Source of the DNA: Aedes albopictus
Taxonomy: Eukaryota > Arthropoda > Insecta > Diptera > Culicidae
Assembly: GCF_035046485.1 (NCBI RefSeq)
Contig: NC_085137.1
Location: forward strand, 344,896,505 to 344,960,504
Length of the DNA stretch: 64,000 bases
Direction: 5' to 3'
In this document: in pieces, positions 9,234 to 20,930 of the stretch
How positions within the stretch are numbered: position 1 is the first letter of the stretch
How the letters are laid out: every line of letters begins with the position of its first letter
Program-made: the position numbers and the translations under genes
Notes under the pieces: model-generated
Databases searched by the model: none
Seen by the model: only the letters and a program-made list of their open reading frames with translations
Told to the model about the DNA's origin: nothing

Positions 9234-11140
9234 CTTACCGATCAGGCTAAGGCCGGGTGGCCTCTGCTGTACATAGTAGCCTCCTCCATTCCCTTCGATC
9301 CATGGCTGTTTGTCTTCAGTTCCGCACTCTACGTAGGGTCTGCAGATCGTCCTCCACTTGGTCGACCCACCTAGCTCGCTGCACTCCACGTCTTCTTGTA
9401 CCGGTCGGATGACTATCGAGAACCATTTAAGTCGGGTTGCTATCTGACATCCTGATGACGTGACCCGCCCATCGTAGCCTCCCGATTTTCGCGGTATGGA
9501 CGATGGTTGGTTCTCTAAGCAGCTGATGCAGCTCGTGGTTCATTCGCCTTCGCAAAGTCCCGTCTTCCATCTGCACTCCGCCGTAGATGGTACGCAACAC
9601 CTTCCATTCGAAAACTCCAAGGGCGCGTCGGTCCTCTGCACGTAGGGTCCATGTTTCGTGCCCGTAGAGAACGACCGGTCTAATCAGCGTTTTGTAGATA
9701 GTCAACTTCGTGTTACGGCGAACTTTATTCGATCGTAGAGTTCTACGGAGTCCAAAGTTAGCTCGATTTCCTGCCACAATGCGCCTCTGAATTTCTCTGC
9801 TGGTGTCGTTGTCAGCGGTCACCAGTGAGCCCAAGTATACGAATTCTTCAACCGCCACGATTTCATCACCGTCGAAAGAAATTCGGGCGAACTTAATTCG
9901 ATCGTAGAGTTCTGCGGAGTCCAAAGTAAGCACGATTTCCTGCCACAATGAGCCTCTGGATTTCTCTGCTGGTGTCGTTGTCGGCGGTCACCAGTGAGCC
10001 CAAGTACACGAATTCTTCAACCGCCTCGATTTCATCACCGTCGATATAAATTCGGGGCGGCGGGCGCGGTGATTCCTCCAAACACATTAATTCGAAGACA
10101 AACACATTAATGACTAATCCGATTCGCCTGGCTTCTCTCTTTAGTCGGATGTACGTTTCCGCCATCTTCTCAAATTTACGAGCAATAATATCAATATCAT
10201 CGGCGAAACCAAGCAGCTGAACGGACTTCGTGAAAATCGTCCCACTCGTGTTTATCCCCGCTCTCCTTATTACACCCTCTAACGCAATGTTGAACAGCAA
10301 GCACGAAAGACCATCACCTTGCCGTAACCCTCTGCGAGATTCGAAGGGACTCGAGAGTGTCCCTGATACTCGAACTACGCACATCACTCGATCCATCGTC
10401 GCCTTGATCAATCGTATCAGTTTATCCGGGAATCCGTATTCGTGCATAATCTACCATAGCTGTTCTCGATCGATAGTATCATACGCCGATTTGAAATCGA
10501 TGAACAAGTGATGTGTGGGCACGTTGTATTCGCGGCATTTCTGCAACACCTGGCGGATGGCGAACATCTGGTCCGTTGTAGCGCGTTCACTCATAAATCC
10601 AGCCTGATATTGCCCCACGAACTCTCTTGCAATCGGTGATAGACGGCGGCATAAAATTTGAGAGAGTATCTTGTAGGCAGCGCTCAGTAGTGTGATCGCG
10701 CGGTAGTTCCTGCAATCCAACTTGTCGCCCTTTTTGTAGATGGGACACACGATACCTTCCATCCATTCCTCCGGTAATACTTCCTCCTCCCAAATCTTGG
10801 TAATGACCCAGTGTAGTGCTCTCACCAGTGCTTCTCCACCGTATTTTAGAAGCTCGCTTGGTAGTTGATCTGCTCCAGCGGCTTTGTTGTTTTTCAACCG
10901 ACCAACCTCTTCCTCAATCTCTTGGAGGTCAGGGGCCGGAAGTCTTTCGTCCTGTGCACATACTCCTAGATCTGTTACCACGCCACCTTCGGTACTTGCA
11001 ACGTCGCCATTGAGGTGCTCATCGTAATGCTGCCGCCACCTCTCGACCACCTCACGCTTGCTCGTGAGAATATTCCCGTGATTATCTCGGCACATGTCGG
11101 CTTGTGGCACAAAGCCTCTGCGCGAGCGGTTCAGCTTCTC
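9234..11140 (-). mobile_element. RTE/JAM-like LINE, 5'-truncated, 15 bp TSD (copy R-2)
   Basis: Inserted into the LOA-type LINE and flanked by GGATTTGGGAATATA at 9219-9233 and 11141-11155. It encodes an [40 protein letters not shown], motif A LFIDFKSAYDTID, motif B RRGLRQGDGLS and motif C GFADDIDI. The C-terminal domain (YGHETWT, GRLRWAGHVIRMS) follows. An in-frame TAG follows REQLW near 10448. A 169 bp segment is tandemly duplicated at 9719-10056. The endonuclease half is missing: the 5' end stops inside the region that continues in the sister copy near 35690. Confidence 0.85.
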
Positions 11141-11155
11141 GGATTTGGGAATATA

Positions 11156-11367
11156 TTGTATGTTGCTTTCATAACAAAACGCGCTGCCATCTTCCAGTCG
11201 ACATTTTTGAATCATCGCAACGAATCAAGCACCACCTCTGCTGCTGTTTGTGTTAGTGAGATCGGGGAAACGTCAGTCTCCCGCCTGCTGATTGGCTGCG
11301 ACGACTCTGGCGACGGTTTCATCTGCGACGGATTCAAATCGTCGCGTTCGATAAGGGGGGAAACCGT
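11156..11367. mobile_element. About 210 bp insert of unclear origin in the LOA-type LINE
   Basis: In LOA-type elements the RT frame should run from FATGY directly into YIPKS. Here about 210 extra bases separate the two. No TIR or clear TSD was seen. The TSD of the neighbouring R-2 insertion lies at its edge. Confidence 0.35.
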
Positions 11368-12680
11368 CAATACCCTGTAGCAAATCTGCAAATAACTAGT
11401 TGTTTCAAAACATGTTCGAAATTATCAAACCCCTTCTGAAGCAAAACAGGATAAATCCCATCTGCAGCAGGAGAATTGAAAGGAGCAAAGCTATTTAGTG
11501 CCCATTCAATCGATTCCAAAGTTATGATACTCCGAGCCGAAGCTAAAGAATCATAACTTCAAGAAAAGACATTAGGTTCATCCGAAGATGTAATATCCAC
11601 ACTACCGGGGAAGTGTGTACTGAATAAACATTTCAAAACTTCCTCATCAGAGGAAATGAAATCACCATTTGGAAAACGAAGTTCGTTCACTTGAAAATCC
11701 TTAGATTTTGTTCAACCGACTGGCTTCACTCAAACTGGAAACATGTGTACAAAGGATTTTCCAGCCGGATCGTTCAGCAGACCGAAGAACTTTCTGGTAG
11801 GCCTTGCGAGCCGACCTGAACGCCTCCGAACCAGCCGAACGTCGTCTGTTCCAACTCTTTCTACATTGTTTCCTGAGTTTCGCCAGATCAGAGTTCCACC
11901 AAGGGGTTCCTCTTGTGGTCTTCACAGACCGCAGAGGGCAAGCTTCTTCAAAAGCTTCCATGATGAAGGCCGTTGTAGTATCAACGGCATCATCTAAATC
12001 ATTTGGAGTGTCAATGGATGATGAGTATCCATGAAATTTGGCCGCAACCAAATCAGTAAAGAGATCCCAGTTTGTTGACCGGGGATTCCTGAAACGCAAA
12101 GTTTGCGAAGTAACATTAAAATGTCCAAAAAAGTTGTAGAGGATGGTTTATCATGCGGTAAATACACAGAACAATACACGTATTTCCTGTTGAGGTTTCC
12201 AACAGATACATCAAATGTGATAGCACATACATCTCTGGTGGTTAGTTCACAGTTGAGTGTATCAACCATTGCGTTGTTAACAAGCACACAGGCTCGAAGC
12301 ATGACACGTGAGTTCGCCATTTCATGTTTACTGAAAGTAGCATACACCGGATTCACAAGATTTCCTAGATAGAAGTTCCCCTTTCGAATGTAAGGTTTTT
12401 GGACCAAGGCCACTTGGGCTGTACTATTTTGTATAAGTCTGCAAATATTGATCGTTGCTGTTCTTTTATGCTGAAGATTGATCTGAGCTATCCTAACCGT
12501 ATCCACTACCCAAACTAGGCAAGATTAAACTCTTCGCAATAACAACACAACAAAGAACAGCAGCAGTAAAGCCAGATCGGTATCGATTGGAAAACGCCAA
12601 AGGCGAGGATACACAGAATACACTGTGTGAATCGCATAATGCGAAACCATATAGGAGAAAATTTAAACTAATCAACAACA
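11368..12680 (-). mobile_element. LOA/Lian-like LINE, endonuclease and start of RT
   Basis: The ORF at 11994-12506 begins MDTVRIAQINLQHKRTA, the first motif of an APE-type endonuclease, and continues with VQKPYIRKG and YCSVYLPHD. Loss of frame near 12090 removes the expected GDFNAHH motif. The linker into the RT follows at 11701-12099 (TPWWNSDLAKLRKQCRKSWNRRR). 11368-11700 still reads as the first RT blocks when translated piecewise (SFAPFNSPAADGIYPVLLQ). The order endonuclease, RT, RNase H across the three pieces shows one element of about 4 kb that once ran from about 12.7 to 4.0 kb. Confidence 0.8.
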
Positions 12681-13262
12681 TCTTGATAACCCCGCCCTTA
12701 TTTAGCCTCAGGTGAGACTAAAGAAGGGCAGCTGATTGTCTCGGAGAAACACAAGGTTCACTGCACCATTGCTCCGGTTAGCGCAGTAAGGGAAAAATAC
12801 TGTGGAGGGCATAATATTTACAGGCTCCGCTAGCTGTTAGGTTTTTATTAGACCATTCATTTCTAGGCACGGTGAGCATATAGTGCATTACACTATAAAT
12901 TAGGGGTCACCTGTTAATGGACTCTTACCTCCGGAACAGGCGGTCCATAGTGTCATTATTAGCCAATTGAGACAACCCCCGGGCTGCAAAACGGTGAGTC
13001 GAAAAGGAGAGCGTCCAACATAGCTCTGTTCCTCACAAGTTCCTACCTCATGCTTCCACGGGTCAAGCGATGACAAAGACCGCTAGCTAAGAGTTATGTG
13101 CTCAGCTGGTAGTGCAGTCTGGGCACTGTTGTCCTTCTGACTTCAGCTAGATTGAGGAGGTACGTCTCGAACATCTGTTCACTAAGGAGGTGCGGCTCAA
13201 ACAGCGTCTGTTCTGGCATCCAGCGGCTGAGCATGAAATGCTCCTCCACCGGAAGCTATACC
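12681..13262 (-). other. Probable 5' region of the LOA-type LINE
   Basis: No open frame is kept. Its position directly upstream of the endonuclease suggests 5'UTR/ORF1 remnants of the same LINE. This is inferred from position only. Confidence 0.3.
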
Positions 13263-13263
13263 T

Positions 13264-13572
13264 AAAGCTTAGTTTCTTGTTGCCAAGTAGAGCGCTCAAG
13301 TAAAATTCCACCTTTTTCCGCAAGTAATTTTGACAACTGATCCAGTATGGGGAGAAACGTCACTTTTCCTTACGGAATAATAGCGCGGACTATTTTTCCG
13401 CAAGGAAAAGTGACAGCTCCATTTGATTCGCACGGGAGGCGTTACGAGTGTTACACTTTTTTCCTTACTTGCCATCTGCGAACTGCACAAGTAATTTTGA
13501 AGCGGAATCATTACTTAACCATTACTTGTCCTATCTTTTTGCACAGTACGTACGAGGTGGAAACTAGCCATA
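13264..13572 (+). mobile_element. MITE-like element with internal hairpin, copy 1 of 3
   Basis: About 309 bp, repeated in inverted orientation at 36991-37294 and 63290-63520. The core is an inverted repeat (GTCACTTTTCCTT...AAGGAAAAGTGAC, 13361-13415). The two ends share a short TAGTTTC inverted motif (near 13270 and, inverted, near 13560). No coding sequence. It abuts the LINE that starts near 13573. Confidence 0.6.
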
Positions 13573-16500
13573 AGGTGGCAGTGGACCTTAGGGCAACAAC
13601 CTACTGTTTCCGAAACCAAAAAACCGTTACAGAAACCGAAAATGAAAGATTACGAACTGATTCAACGGCAACGACTTTTACCGCGAAACAATGGACAAGA
13701 ATTGGAACTTGGAATGTATCAACCCTAGCCCAGCAGGGTGAACTGGCACAACTAGCCAATGAGGCATGCCGTATGGTGCTTGAGATCCTAAGACTGAGCG
13801 AAGTCCGTTGGCCGAACTTTGGAAAACACCGATTGGCGTCGGGTCAAATTCTGCTATACTCTGGCTTACGAGGTGAACACCCTCCTCGCCACCGTGGAGT
13901 TGGTTTCCTGCTCAGGGCTCACGCCCACGCTGCGCTCATGAAGTGGGAACCTTTTAATGAGAGGATAATCGTAGCCAGATTCAGAATACGGGTTCAAAAC
14001 CTTACCATGATCCAATGTTACGCGTCAACCGATGCTGCCGAATTGCAAGACAAAGAGAACTTTTACAGTCAACTGAATGCTGTCGGAAACAAGATTTCGA
14101 AAGGTGTCTATCAAGATCCTTATGGGCGACTTCAATGTGAAGGTTGGTGCCGACAACTCGGACTAGAACACGTCATGGGACGCCATGGTCTCGGAGAAAT
14201 GAGCGAAAACGGAGAGCTGTTTGCAGAGTTTTGTGGCAATAACGACATGGTGATTGGGGGATCGCTCTTTCCTTATCAACCAGTGCATAAAGTAACATGG
14301 GTTTCTCGTGATGGCGTCACGGAAAATCAAATCGACCCAAAATTGACCACATTTGCATCAGCCGAAAATGGACACTGAGCCTTCTTGATGTGCGGAACAA
14401 ACGTAGCGCTGACATTGCATCCGACCATCATATCCTAATCGGCGAGATCCGACTGCGCATTGCTAGGATCCATCGACGGGAGGAGAAAATTGGGCGCCGG
14501 TTCAACACACGCCGACTGGAAGATGCTGCGGTGAAAAGGTCCTTCGCCGAGGAGCTAGAGAGTCGTGCTGCGGATATTCCAGCAGGTGGAAGCGTAGAAG
14601 ATTAATGGAGCGCCATCAAGAACGCCTTCATCACCACCGGCGAAAATAATTTGGGTGAGCTACACACCCGGAGAAAGCAGTGGATCACAGATGACACCTA
14701 GAGGAAGATAGAGGAACGAAGGAACGCCAAAGCCGCGATAGAGCGAGCGAAAACACGAGGAGCCAAAGCCGTAGCCCGTCAGCGCTATTCGGCTCTCGAG
14801 AAGGAAGTGAAACGCTCATATAGACGGGACAAAAGAACGTGGGTGGACTCCCTAGCCAACGTAGGAGAGAAAGCCGCAAACACCGGCGACATCCGTCTCC
14901 TCTACGATGTCTCACGTCGCCACGAATGCTACGATGCCCGTGAAAGACACGTCTCGGCAGTTACTGACCGACCCGGCTGACCAGTTGAAACGCTGGTTCG
15001 AGCACTTCGGAAACCTTTTTCAAGTGTCGGCCACGCCATCAACACCTCAGCATGATCCACCAAAGGTTCGACGCATTACCCGTGTCAACACTGCAACTCC
15101 ATCAGTGCAGCAGATAGGAACAGCCATCCGTAGCATGAAATCTAACGGGGCCCCAGGGGTCGATCGCATATCAGCTGAGATCTAGGCTGAGATGCTCAAA
15201 GCTGACCTCGTAGTATCCGCACAACTTCTGCATCAATTATTCTGCAACATTTACAAGGCGTCTTAGTAAAGGTACCCGAAAATGGTGACCTGACTGTATG
15301 CGATAATTGGCGGGGCATCATGCTACTGTGTATCGTTCTCAAAGTCCTCTGCAATGTGATCCTTAACCGGATACAGGAGAAGATTGACGCAACTCTCCGA
15401 CGGCAGCAAGCAGGATTCCGTGCCGGACGATCCTGTGTGGACCATATTGTCACGCTCCGTATCATCCTGGAGCAAATTAATGAATTCCAAGAGTATCTCT
15501 ACCTGGTGTTCATTGACTACGAAAAAGCTTTCGACCGTCTCAATCACGGAAACATGTGGGGAGCACTCAGGCGCAAGGGTCTCCCTGAAAAAATCATCGG
15601 CTTCATTGAAGCACAGTACAGGGCATTTTCGTGCAGAGTACTGCACAACGGTGTTTTGTCCGATCCCATCCAGGTCGTTGCTGGAGTGAGGCAAGGATGT
15701 ATCCTATCATCGCTACCGTTTCTCATCGAGATACTGGTAGGTGCGATTGACCGTGAACCAAATCGTTTATTGCTTAGGCAGCCGATTACTATGGAGCACC
15801 TAAATGATTTCGAACTGGCTGATGTCGTTGCACTCCTTGCTCAACGGCGCTCTGATATGCAGAGCAAGCTCGATGATCTTGCCAATCGCTCCTCAGCAGC
15901 AGGTCAACAAGACCAAATCGTTGGATGTAAACACGGTCAACCCTTCCAGCTTCACGGTAGCTGGGCAATCAGTGGAGAATGTTGAAAGCTTCCAATATCT
16001 TGGTAGCCAAATGGCGGCCGATGGCGGCACCAAGATCGACATTGGTGCACGGATTAAGAAGGCGAGGGCGGCTTTTGCGAGTTTAAGAAATGTATGGAAA
16101 ATCAACCAGATTAGTCGACGCACCAAAGTTCTAATTTTCAACTCGAACGTGAAATCTGTGCTGCTATACGCCAGTGAAATCTGGTGTGTATCAGTGGAGA
16201 ACACTCAACGGCTGCAGGTCTTCATCAATAGATGCCTGCGGTCTATAATTCGTGCATGGTGGCCTCACAATTGGATCTCCAACGTGGAGCTCCATCGTCG
16301 ATGTCATCAAAAGCCGATAGCGACGGAAATTCGGGAGCGAAAGTGGAGGTGGGTCGGCCACACTCTACGCAGGACCGGAGACGAAATCTGCAAGCCAGCG
16401 TTAGATTGGATCCCAGCAGGACATCGCAGCAAAGGCAGACCCAGAGGCTCATGGCGGCGCAGCCTCAACAACGAAATCAAGCAAGTCGACAGAAATTTGA

Positions 16501-16600
16501 CCTGGCCACGGGTCAAGGCGATAACTGGCAATCGCCCAGGATGGAAATCTTTCAATTCGGCCTTCTGCACCACCGTGGGTGCCCACGACTGAAAGTAAGT
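13573..16600 (+). mobile_element. Decayed non-LTR retrotransposon, single-ORF endonuclease-RT type
   Basis: Endonuclease: TRIGTWNVSTLAQQGELAQ near 13700, then LRLSEVRW, IQCYAST, MGRHGLGEMSENGELF and VTENQID. RT: QQAGFRAGRSCVDHI, motif A VFIDYEKAFDRL (15506-15542), motif B GVRQGCILS, C-terminal QYLGSQMAADGG and RKWRWVGHTLRR. Breaks are many. The GDFN catalytic motif near 14125 sits in another frame between two compensating shifts. A stop follows RISAEI near 15185. Motif C reads ELADVVALL rather than FADDVALL, so the first catalytic Asp pair is damaged. The family resembles widespread invertebrate RTE/CR1-like elements with a CFDP2-type endonuclease. The exact clade was not determined. Confidence 0.8.
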
Positions 16601-16816
16601 AAATAATTGAGACTACCGCTACCGACACTACACAGCTATCTAGGCTGACCGAGAAAAGAAGTTAATATTGATGATCAACTTTATAGGGCTCGAACAGCCG
16701 GTAAACTTCCTGTTCAGGTGTCTGTTGCAAGATTATCCCCTCATGGTTCAGAAGAAAGAAAAAAACATGCATTGTACCTAATATTTAGTATTTGAAAATT
16801 CTAAGCGAAAAAGCTC
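16601..16816. other. Unassigned spacer
   Basis: No coding or repeat structure was recognised between the LINE 3' end and the foldback element. Confidence 0.3.
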
Positions 16817-16824
16817 CACGGCAC

Positions 16825-18057
16825 TAAAGACGCTATATGCATGCATATTAGGCCTGTCCAGCTTTTCAAAAATGTTCTCTGATTATCAAGTCCACCCCCA
16901 TATTTTGATTGGCATCCTAAAAGAAGTAACTGGTCAAAATTTCAGCCAAATCCATTGAAATTAAGAGGTGCATCAAATCAATTTTGTGTTTTTCGACTAT
17001 TTTTGAACTTCAAAAAATCATAACTACTCTAAAACATGTCAAAACTTAATTCTTTCGGCAGAAATTGAAAGCTTTACTTGTCTGCTACAACTTCTCCGAA
17101 CAACGTGTGCCAATAAATTTGAAGGAAACATGTGTAATTATCACATTTGTAATCAGAAAAACCTTAAAAAGTTGATTTTTTGATAGATTTCGTTCTGGAA
17201 CACCCTAATATACTTAATAAGTTGGATTTTTCAAAACGGCATCATATTCTCCAATATTTTTTGGTTATTTGCTTCTTCGACACCAATGCTGTAGGAGTTG
17301 AGCAGAAATTACTAAAATTCGTGAAAGTCAAATGTGGCCTAAAAACTAGCTTTTTGGAGGCAATCACGTTGTGGCGCGAAATTGTACTGAAAGTAGTAGC
17401 TTTGCTTCCTAGTAGTTTGCCTTGGCTACCCCCTACCACGGGTGATAACAAACAAGCGCGATGACAGGTGTTGGCTCTCATATCAGTGCTGACGCGATGC
17501 CACTTTTTGCGCGCCAAAGCGTGATTGCACCCGAAAAGCTAGTTTTTAGGCCACATTTGGCTTTCACGAATTTTAGTAATTTTTGCTCAACTCCTACAGC
17601 ATTGGTGCCAAAGAAGCAAATAACCATAAAATATTGAAGAATATGATGCCGTTTTGAAAAATCCAACTTATTACGTATATTAGGGTATTCCAGAACAAAG
17701 TCTATCAAAAAATCAACTTTTCAAGGTTTTTCTGATTACAAATGTGATAATTACACATGTTTCCTTCAATTTTATTGGCACACGTTGTTCGGAGAAGTTG
17801 TAGCAAACAAGTATAGCTTTCAATTTCTGCCGAAAGAATTAAGTTTTGACATATTTTAGTGTAGTTATGATTTTTTGAAGTTCAAAAATAGTCGAAAAAC
17901 ACAAAATTGATTTGATGCACCTCTTAATTTTGATGGATTTGGGTGAAATTTTGACCAGTTACTTCTTTTAGGATGCCAATCAAAATATGGGGGTGGACTT
18001 GAGAATCAGAGAACATTTTTGAAAAGCTGGACAGGCCTAATGCATATAGTGTCTTTA
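16825..18057. mobile_element. Foldback element with long inverted arms (FB1)
   Basis: The left arm (16825 to about 17385) and right arm (about 17505-18057) are inverted copies of each other over roughly 550 bp, with scattered mismatches. The central loop is about 110 bp. The ends read TAAAGAC...GTCTTTA. Flanks CACGGCAC (16817-16824) and CACGGCAA (18058-18065) form a probable 8 bp TSD (7 of 8). No transposase. A transcript across it would form a very long hairpin. Confidence 0.8.
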
Positions 18058-18089
18058 CACGGCAACGATGAGTTGAATGAAAACTTCTT

Positions 18090-18300
18090 AATTGAATGAC
18101 ATCGTCGGTAGGTGACTTCAACGCGAAGATCCCTTTTACAACAAGAACTATGCGCATTGAGCAAGTTATGGGACGTGATGATCTTGCAGAAATGAGCGGA
18201 AACTATGACCTGTTTGCACAACTTTGAAGCATCAACGGCCTGTTTGGGGGCTCGTTTACCCCCCATCGACCAGTGTGCATTAGGTCATATGGGTCTCTCG
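18090..18300 (+). mobile_element. LINE endonuclease fragment
   Basis: Reads VGDFNAKIPFTT, then MRIEQVMGRDDLAEMSGN and GGSFTPHRPV, homologous to the endonuclease of the LINE at 13573-16600. It is a short remnant with a stop after FAQL. Confidence 0.65.
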
Positions 18301-19539
18301 ATATGGAAAACATATTAGGGTAGGTAATCAAAATTTGAACCAAATTGCGGCTTTCTGAAGCAGTGCAAATTTTAAGTGATTTTTTCTCCCACATGGAAAT
18401 AATTTACTACGGCAAAATCGTGTGTACATGAAAGCCACGGGTATAAGCTTTCTGTTAAATGGTAAAAAGTTTGTATTTGCACCGAATTTAATTGAAATAT
18501 TCGATTTTTCATCAACAATGATTTTAATCTTAATTTGAACCATCGTAATCATAATTTGAACCAATTTTAATCCTAATTTGAACTACTGGCGGCAGCAGCT
18601 CGAGCAACTCACAAAACAGCCAATTCCATGCTAAACAATGAAAAATCACATGAATCTGCTAATTCTCATACCCTGAGACCTCATACCTATTTTTCATTAG
18701 GCAGTGGAATCTCAACTCAGAATGTTCGAAATTCTTTACACGGAAACAAATCTTGTAGTAAATATGGCTAGCAACCAATGTTTGAATTAACTACAGTTAT
18801 ATCTATTGAAAATAACAACAACATTAGTCAAAATAACTAAATTCTTGTCAAAAATACTATGGTTTCTTAAAAAAACCTATAGTATTCCTGACTATTTTAT
18901 GTAGTTAAAAAAAGAATGCTTTTGATACTATAAATACCATGTTTATGGTAAATATCACCATATTTTTTTTTTTAAAAAACCTCAAAATCTTTTCTTCACT
19001 GCTTTATTTTACCATGTTTGTTGGTGAAATAAGAGTGTTGTACCGACAATTTTCAGCTGACTACATTTTGCGTTGAAGTTTACTATAAACATAGTAAATT
19101 TCACTCAGCGCAACTCGATGCTTGACAGCGCGCCATTTTGTAAACGAGTTCTCTTCAAATTCAGACGCGTGTGCCTTTATTTCAAGTTTTATTTTCGTGA
19201 AATCAGTGAATTTAGAATGAGTCTTTTGGAGAAAGTAGAAAAAATTGACGTAATTGTGGATGCCGCACTGGATGACCCGGAAATCATTGAAGGTAAGCGA
19301 TTTATTTGTGTTTAAATACAAGAAATAAAATACTCAGTCCCCCTCTTCTTTTTTTTTTCTTGCAGAGGAGGACCATAATCCGGAGCTTGAAAAGCTGATT
19401 TGCGAATGGAATTTAAGTCCCGCTATTTATGCGATTCTCGTTCGTAAGTATTTAAAAACATAATTTTTAAGGTGAAACGGGACGCCGTGTTATTTTTCCT
19501 ATCTTGCCTCTCTTTCTAACAATTTGCCTCGCGATTTTG

Positions 19540-19671
19540 AAGATGGTAATCTCGGGTTCTATCGCACTGAAGATGCTGAAAAACAATCAGCATATGCACT
19601 GCAAGTGAGCATACACAGTGATAGGTTTTTGTTGCAAAATATGAAGTAGAATCTGAGATTACCATCTTAGT
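19540..19671. mobile_element. Short TIR element in a SAM-gene intron
   Basis: About 130 bp with inverted ends AAGATGGTAATCTC and GAGATTACCATCTT (about 20 nt, imperfect further in). It sits inside intron 2 (19444-19753). Confidence 0.55.
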
Positions 19672-19957
19672 AGCAACAGAGTAATGGCGGATATTTCCCC
19701 GACCGTCCCGTCCGCCCTTAAACAATATCTGTAAAGAAAAATCCGAACTGCAGAACACGGATTCACAGTCGAATATCTCGAGAAAATGGATGAAAAGTCA
19801 TTGGATGACGTCTTTTCGGTGACCAAATGGACGGGACATAAATTTGCGCTGCGGCAGAAGTTGGTCTTGTGGCCGAAAAGTGTCATGTGTCAATCGGCAA
19901 GCACATCGAGCGTATCTCAAAGCGCCCCAGCAGCTGCACCAGTCGTTCTTGAAAATA

Positions 19958-20192
19958 GAAATACACTAGAACTTCAATGGCGCTGTAGTCACTTTTCTTA
20001 TTTAATTGTTTTAATAACTTTAATTGCAATAATATACTATTTTGAAGTGTCCATCTTGTAGAGGACCTTTTGTTATTGTAAACAAAATTAACTTGACACT
20101 TCTAGTACCGCTGCTGACGCTGTAAGGGCGCGGCAAACTAGATGTTAGTCACACGAACAGTCGCGACATTGGACTTCTGTGGCTAGTTATTC
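19958..20192 (+). mobile_element. MITE 'a', copy 1, in a coding exon
   Basis: 235 bp flanked by TA at 19956-19957 and 20193-20194. The ends are imperfect inverted repeats (GAAATACACTAG / CTAGTTATTC). A second copy lies inverted at 28517-28750. It interrupts the SAM-domain gene after residues APVVLEN. Confidence 0.75.
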
Positions 20193-20567
20193 TACTTTCT
20201 TGAACCAACAACAGTAAAACTCCACACAAATCCCTTCAAGCATCGCCTGCTGCCAACTTCCGTGACGTCCGAACTGCTGCGCGACATTCTGAGTCGTAAC
20301 GAAAAGGAGAAAATCGTCGTCAAATATTTCGAAACGCATCAGAGTCTTAACGTCACTCATCGGAAATATCTGGCGCACGTCGTTGACTATTATATCGCCA
20401 ACGATCTTTACTTTCCACTCCCTGACATGACAAAGTTTGCTCAGTTGATCGCTGAACGTTTCTCAAATGAATTCGCTGTAATTGTTTTTTTGCAATTTCT
20501 CATCGTAATAGGCTGTTTTACCTCACGCAAATCTGACAGAAAAAGGCCTACTTTTCCACACCAAATT

Positions 20568-20634
20568 AACAGTGCTGTAATGGTTCATTACAGCACTGAT
20601 TTGCGTTGCGTAATGAACCATTACAGCACTGTTT
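20568..20634. repeat. Hairpin (ACAGTGCTGTAATG arms)
   Basis: Inverted arms ACAGTGCTGTAATGGTTCAT and its complement ending TTACAGCACTGT, in the intron before the exon at 20987. The motif ATTACAGCACTG occurs twice within 50 bp. Confidence 0.6.
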
Positions 20635-20810
20635 TCAGTTTTGGTCAACTTCTTGATGCTTTCTGAACGCAGTTTTGAAAAATTGTGACAACTGCACAGT
20701 ATAACCTGCTATGATCAGATTTTCTTGAACATCAGTGTGCAGTTTGATGAAAAAGTTTTGTTTAAAACTATCCTCAAGGGTAATTTATGAAATTGCAAAA
20801 AACGTTGTAC

Positions 20811-20930
20811 GCAACTCGGTGCAGAACTCGATTTTTCCAGCACTCGTCGTAATTATCCAACTCGGCAAGCCTCGTTGGATAAATGTACGACTCGTGCTGT
20901 AAAAATCGTTATTCTGCACCTTGTTGCGTA
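20811..20930. mobile_element. Hairpin MITE family 'b', copy 1
   Basis: Imperfect palindrome containing CAGCACTCGTCG...TATCCAACTCGG and CCTCGTTGGATAAAT...CGTGCTG. A second member is at 23246-23366. Confidence 0.6.

Noticed and set aside
13347..13620. N-terminal part of the 343 aa plus-strand ORF as LINE protein
   Set aside because: These codons lie in the hairpin MITE. LINE similarity begins only near residue 110.
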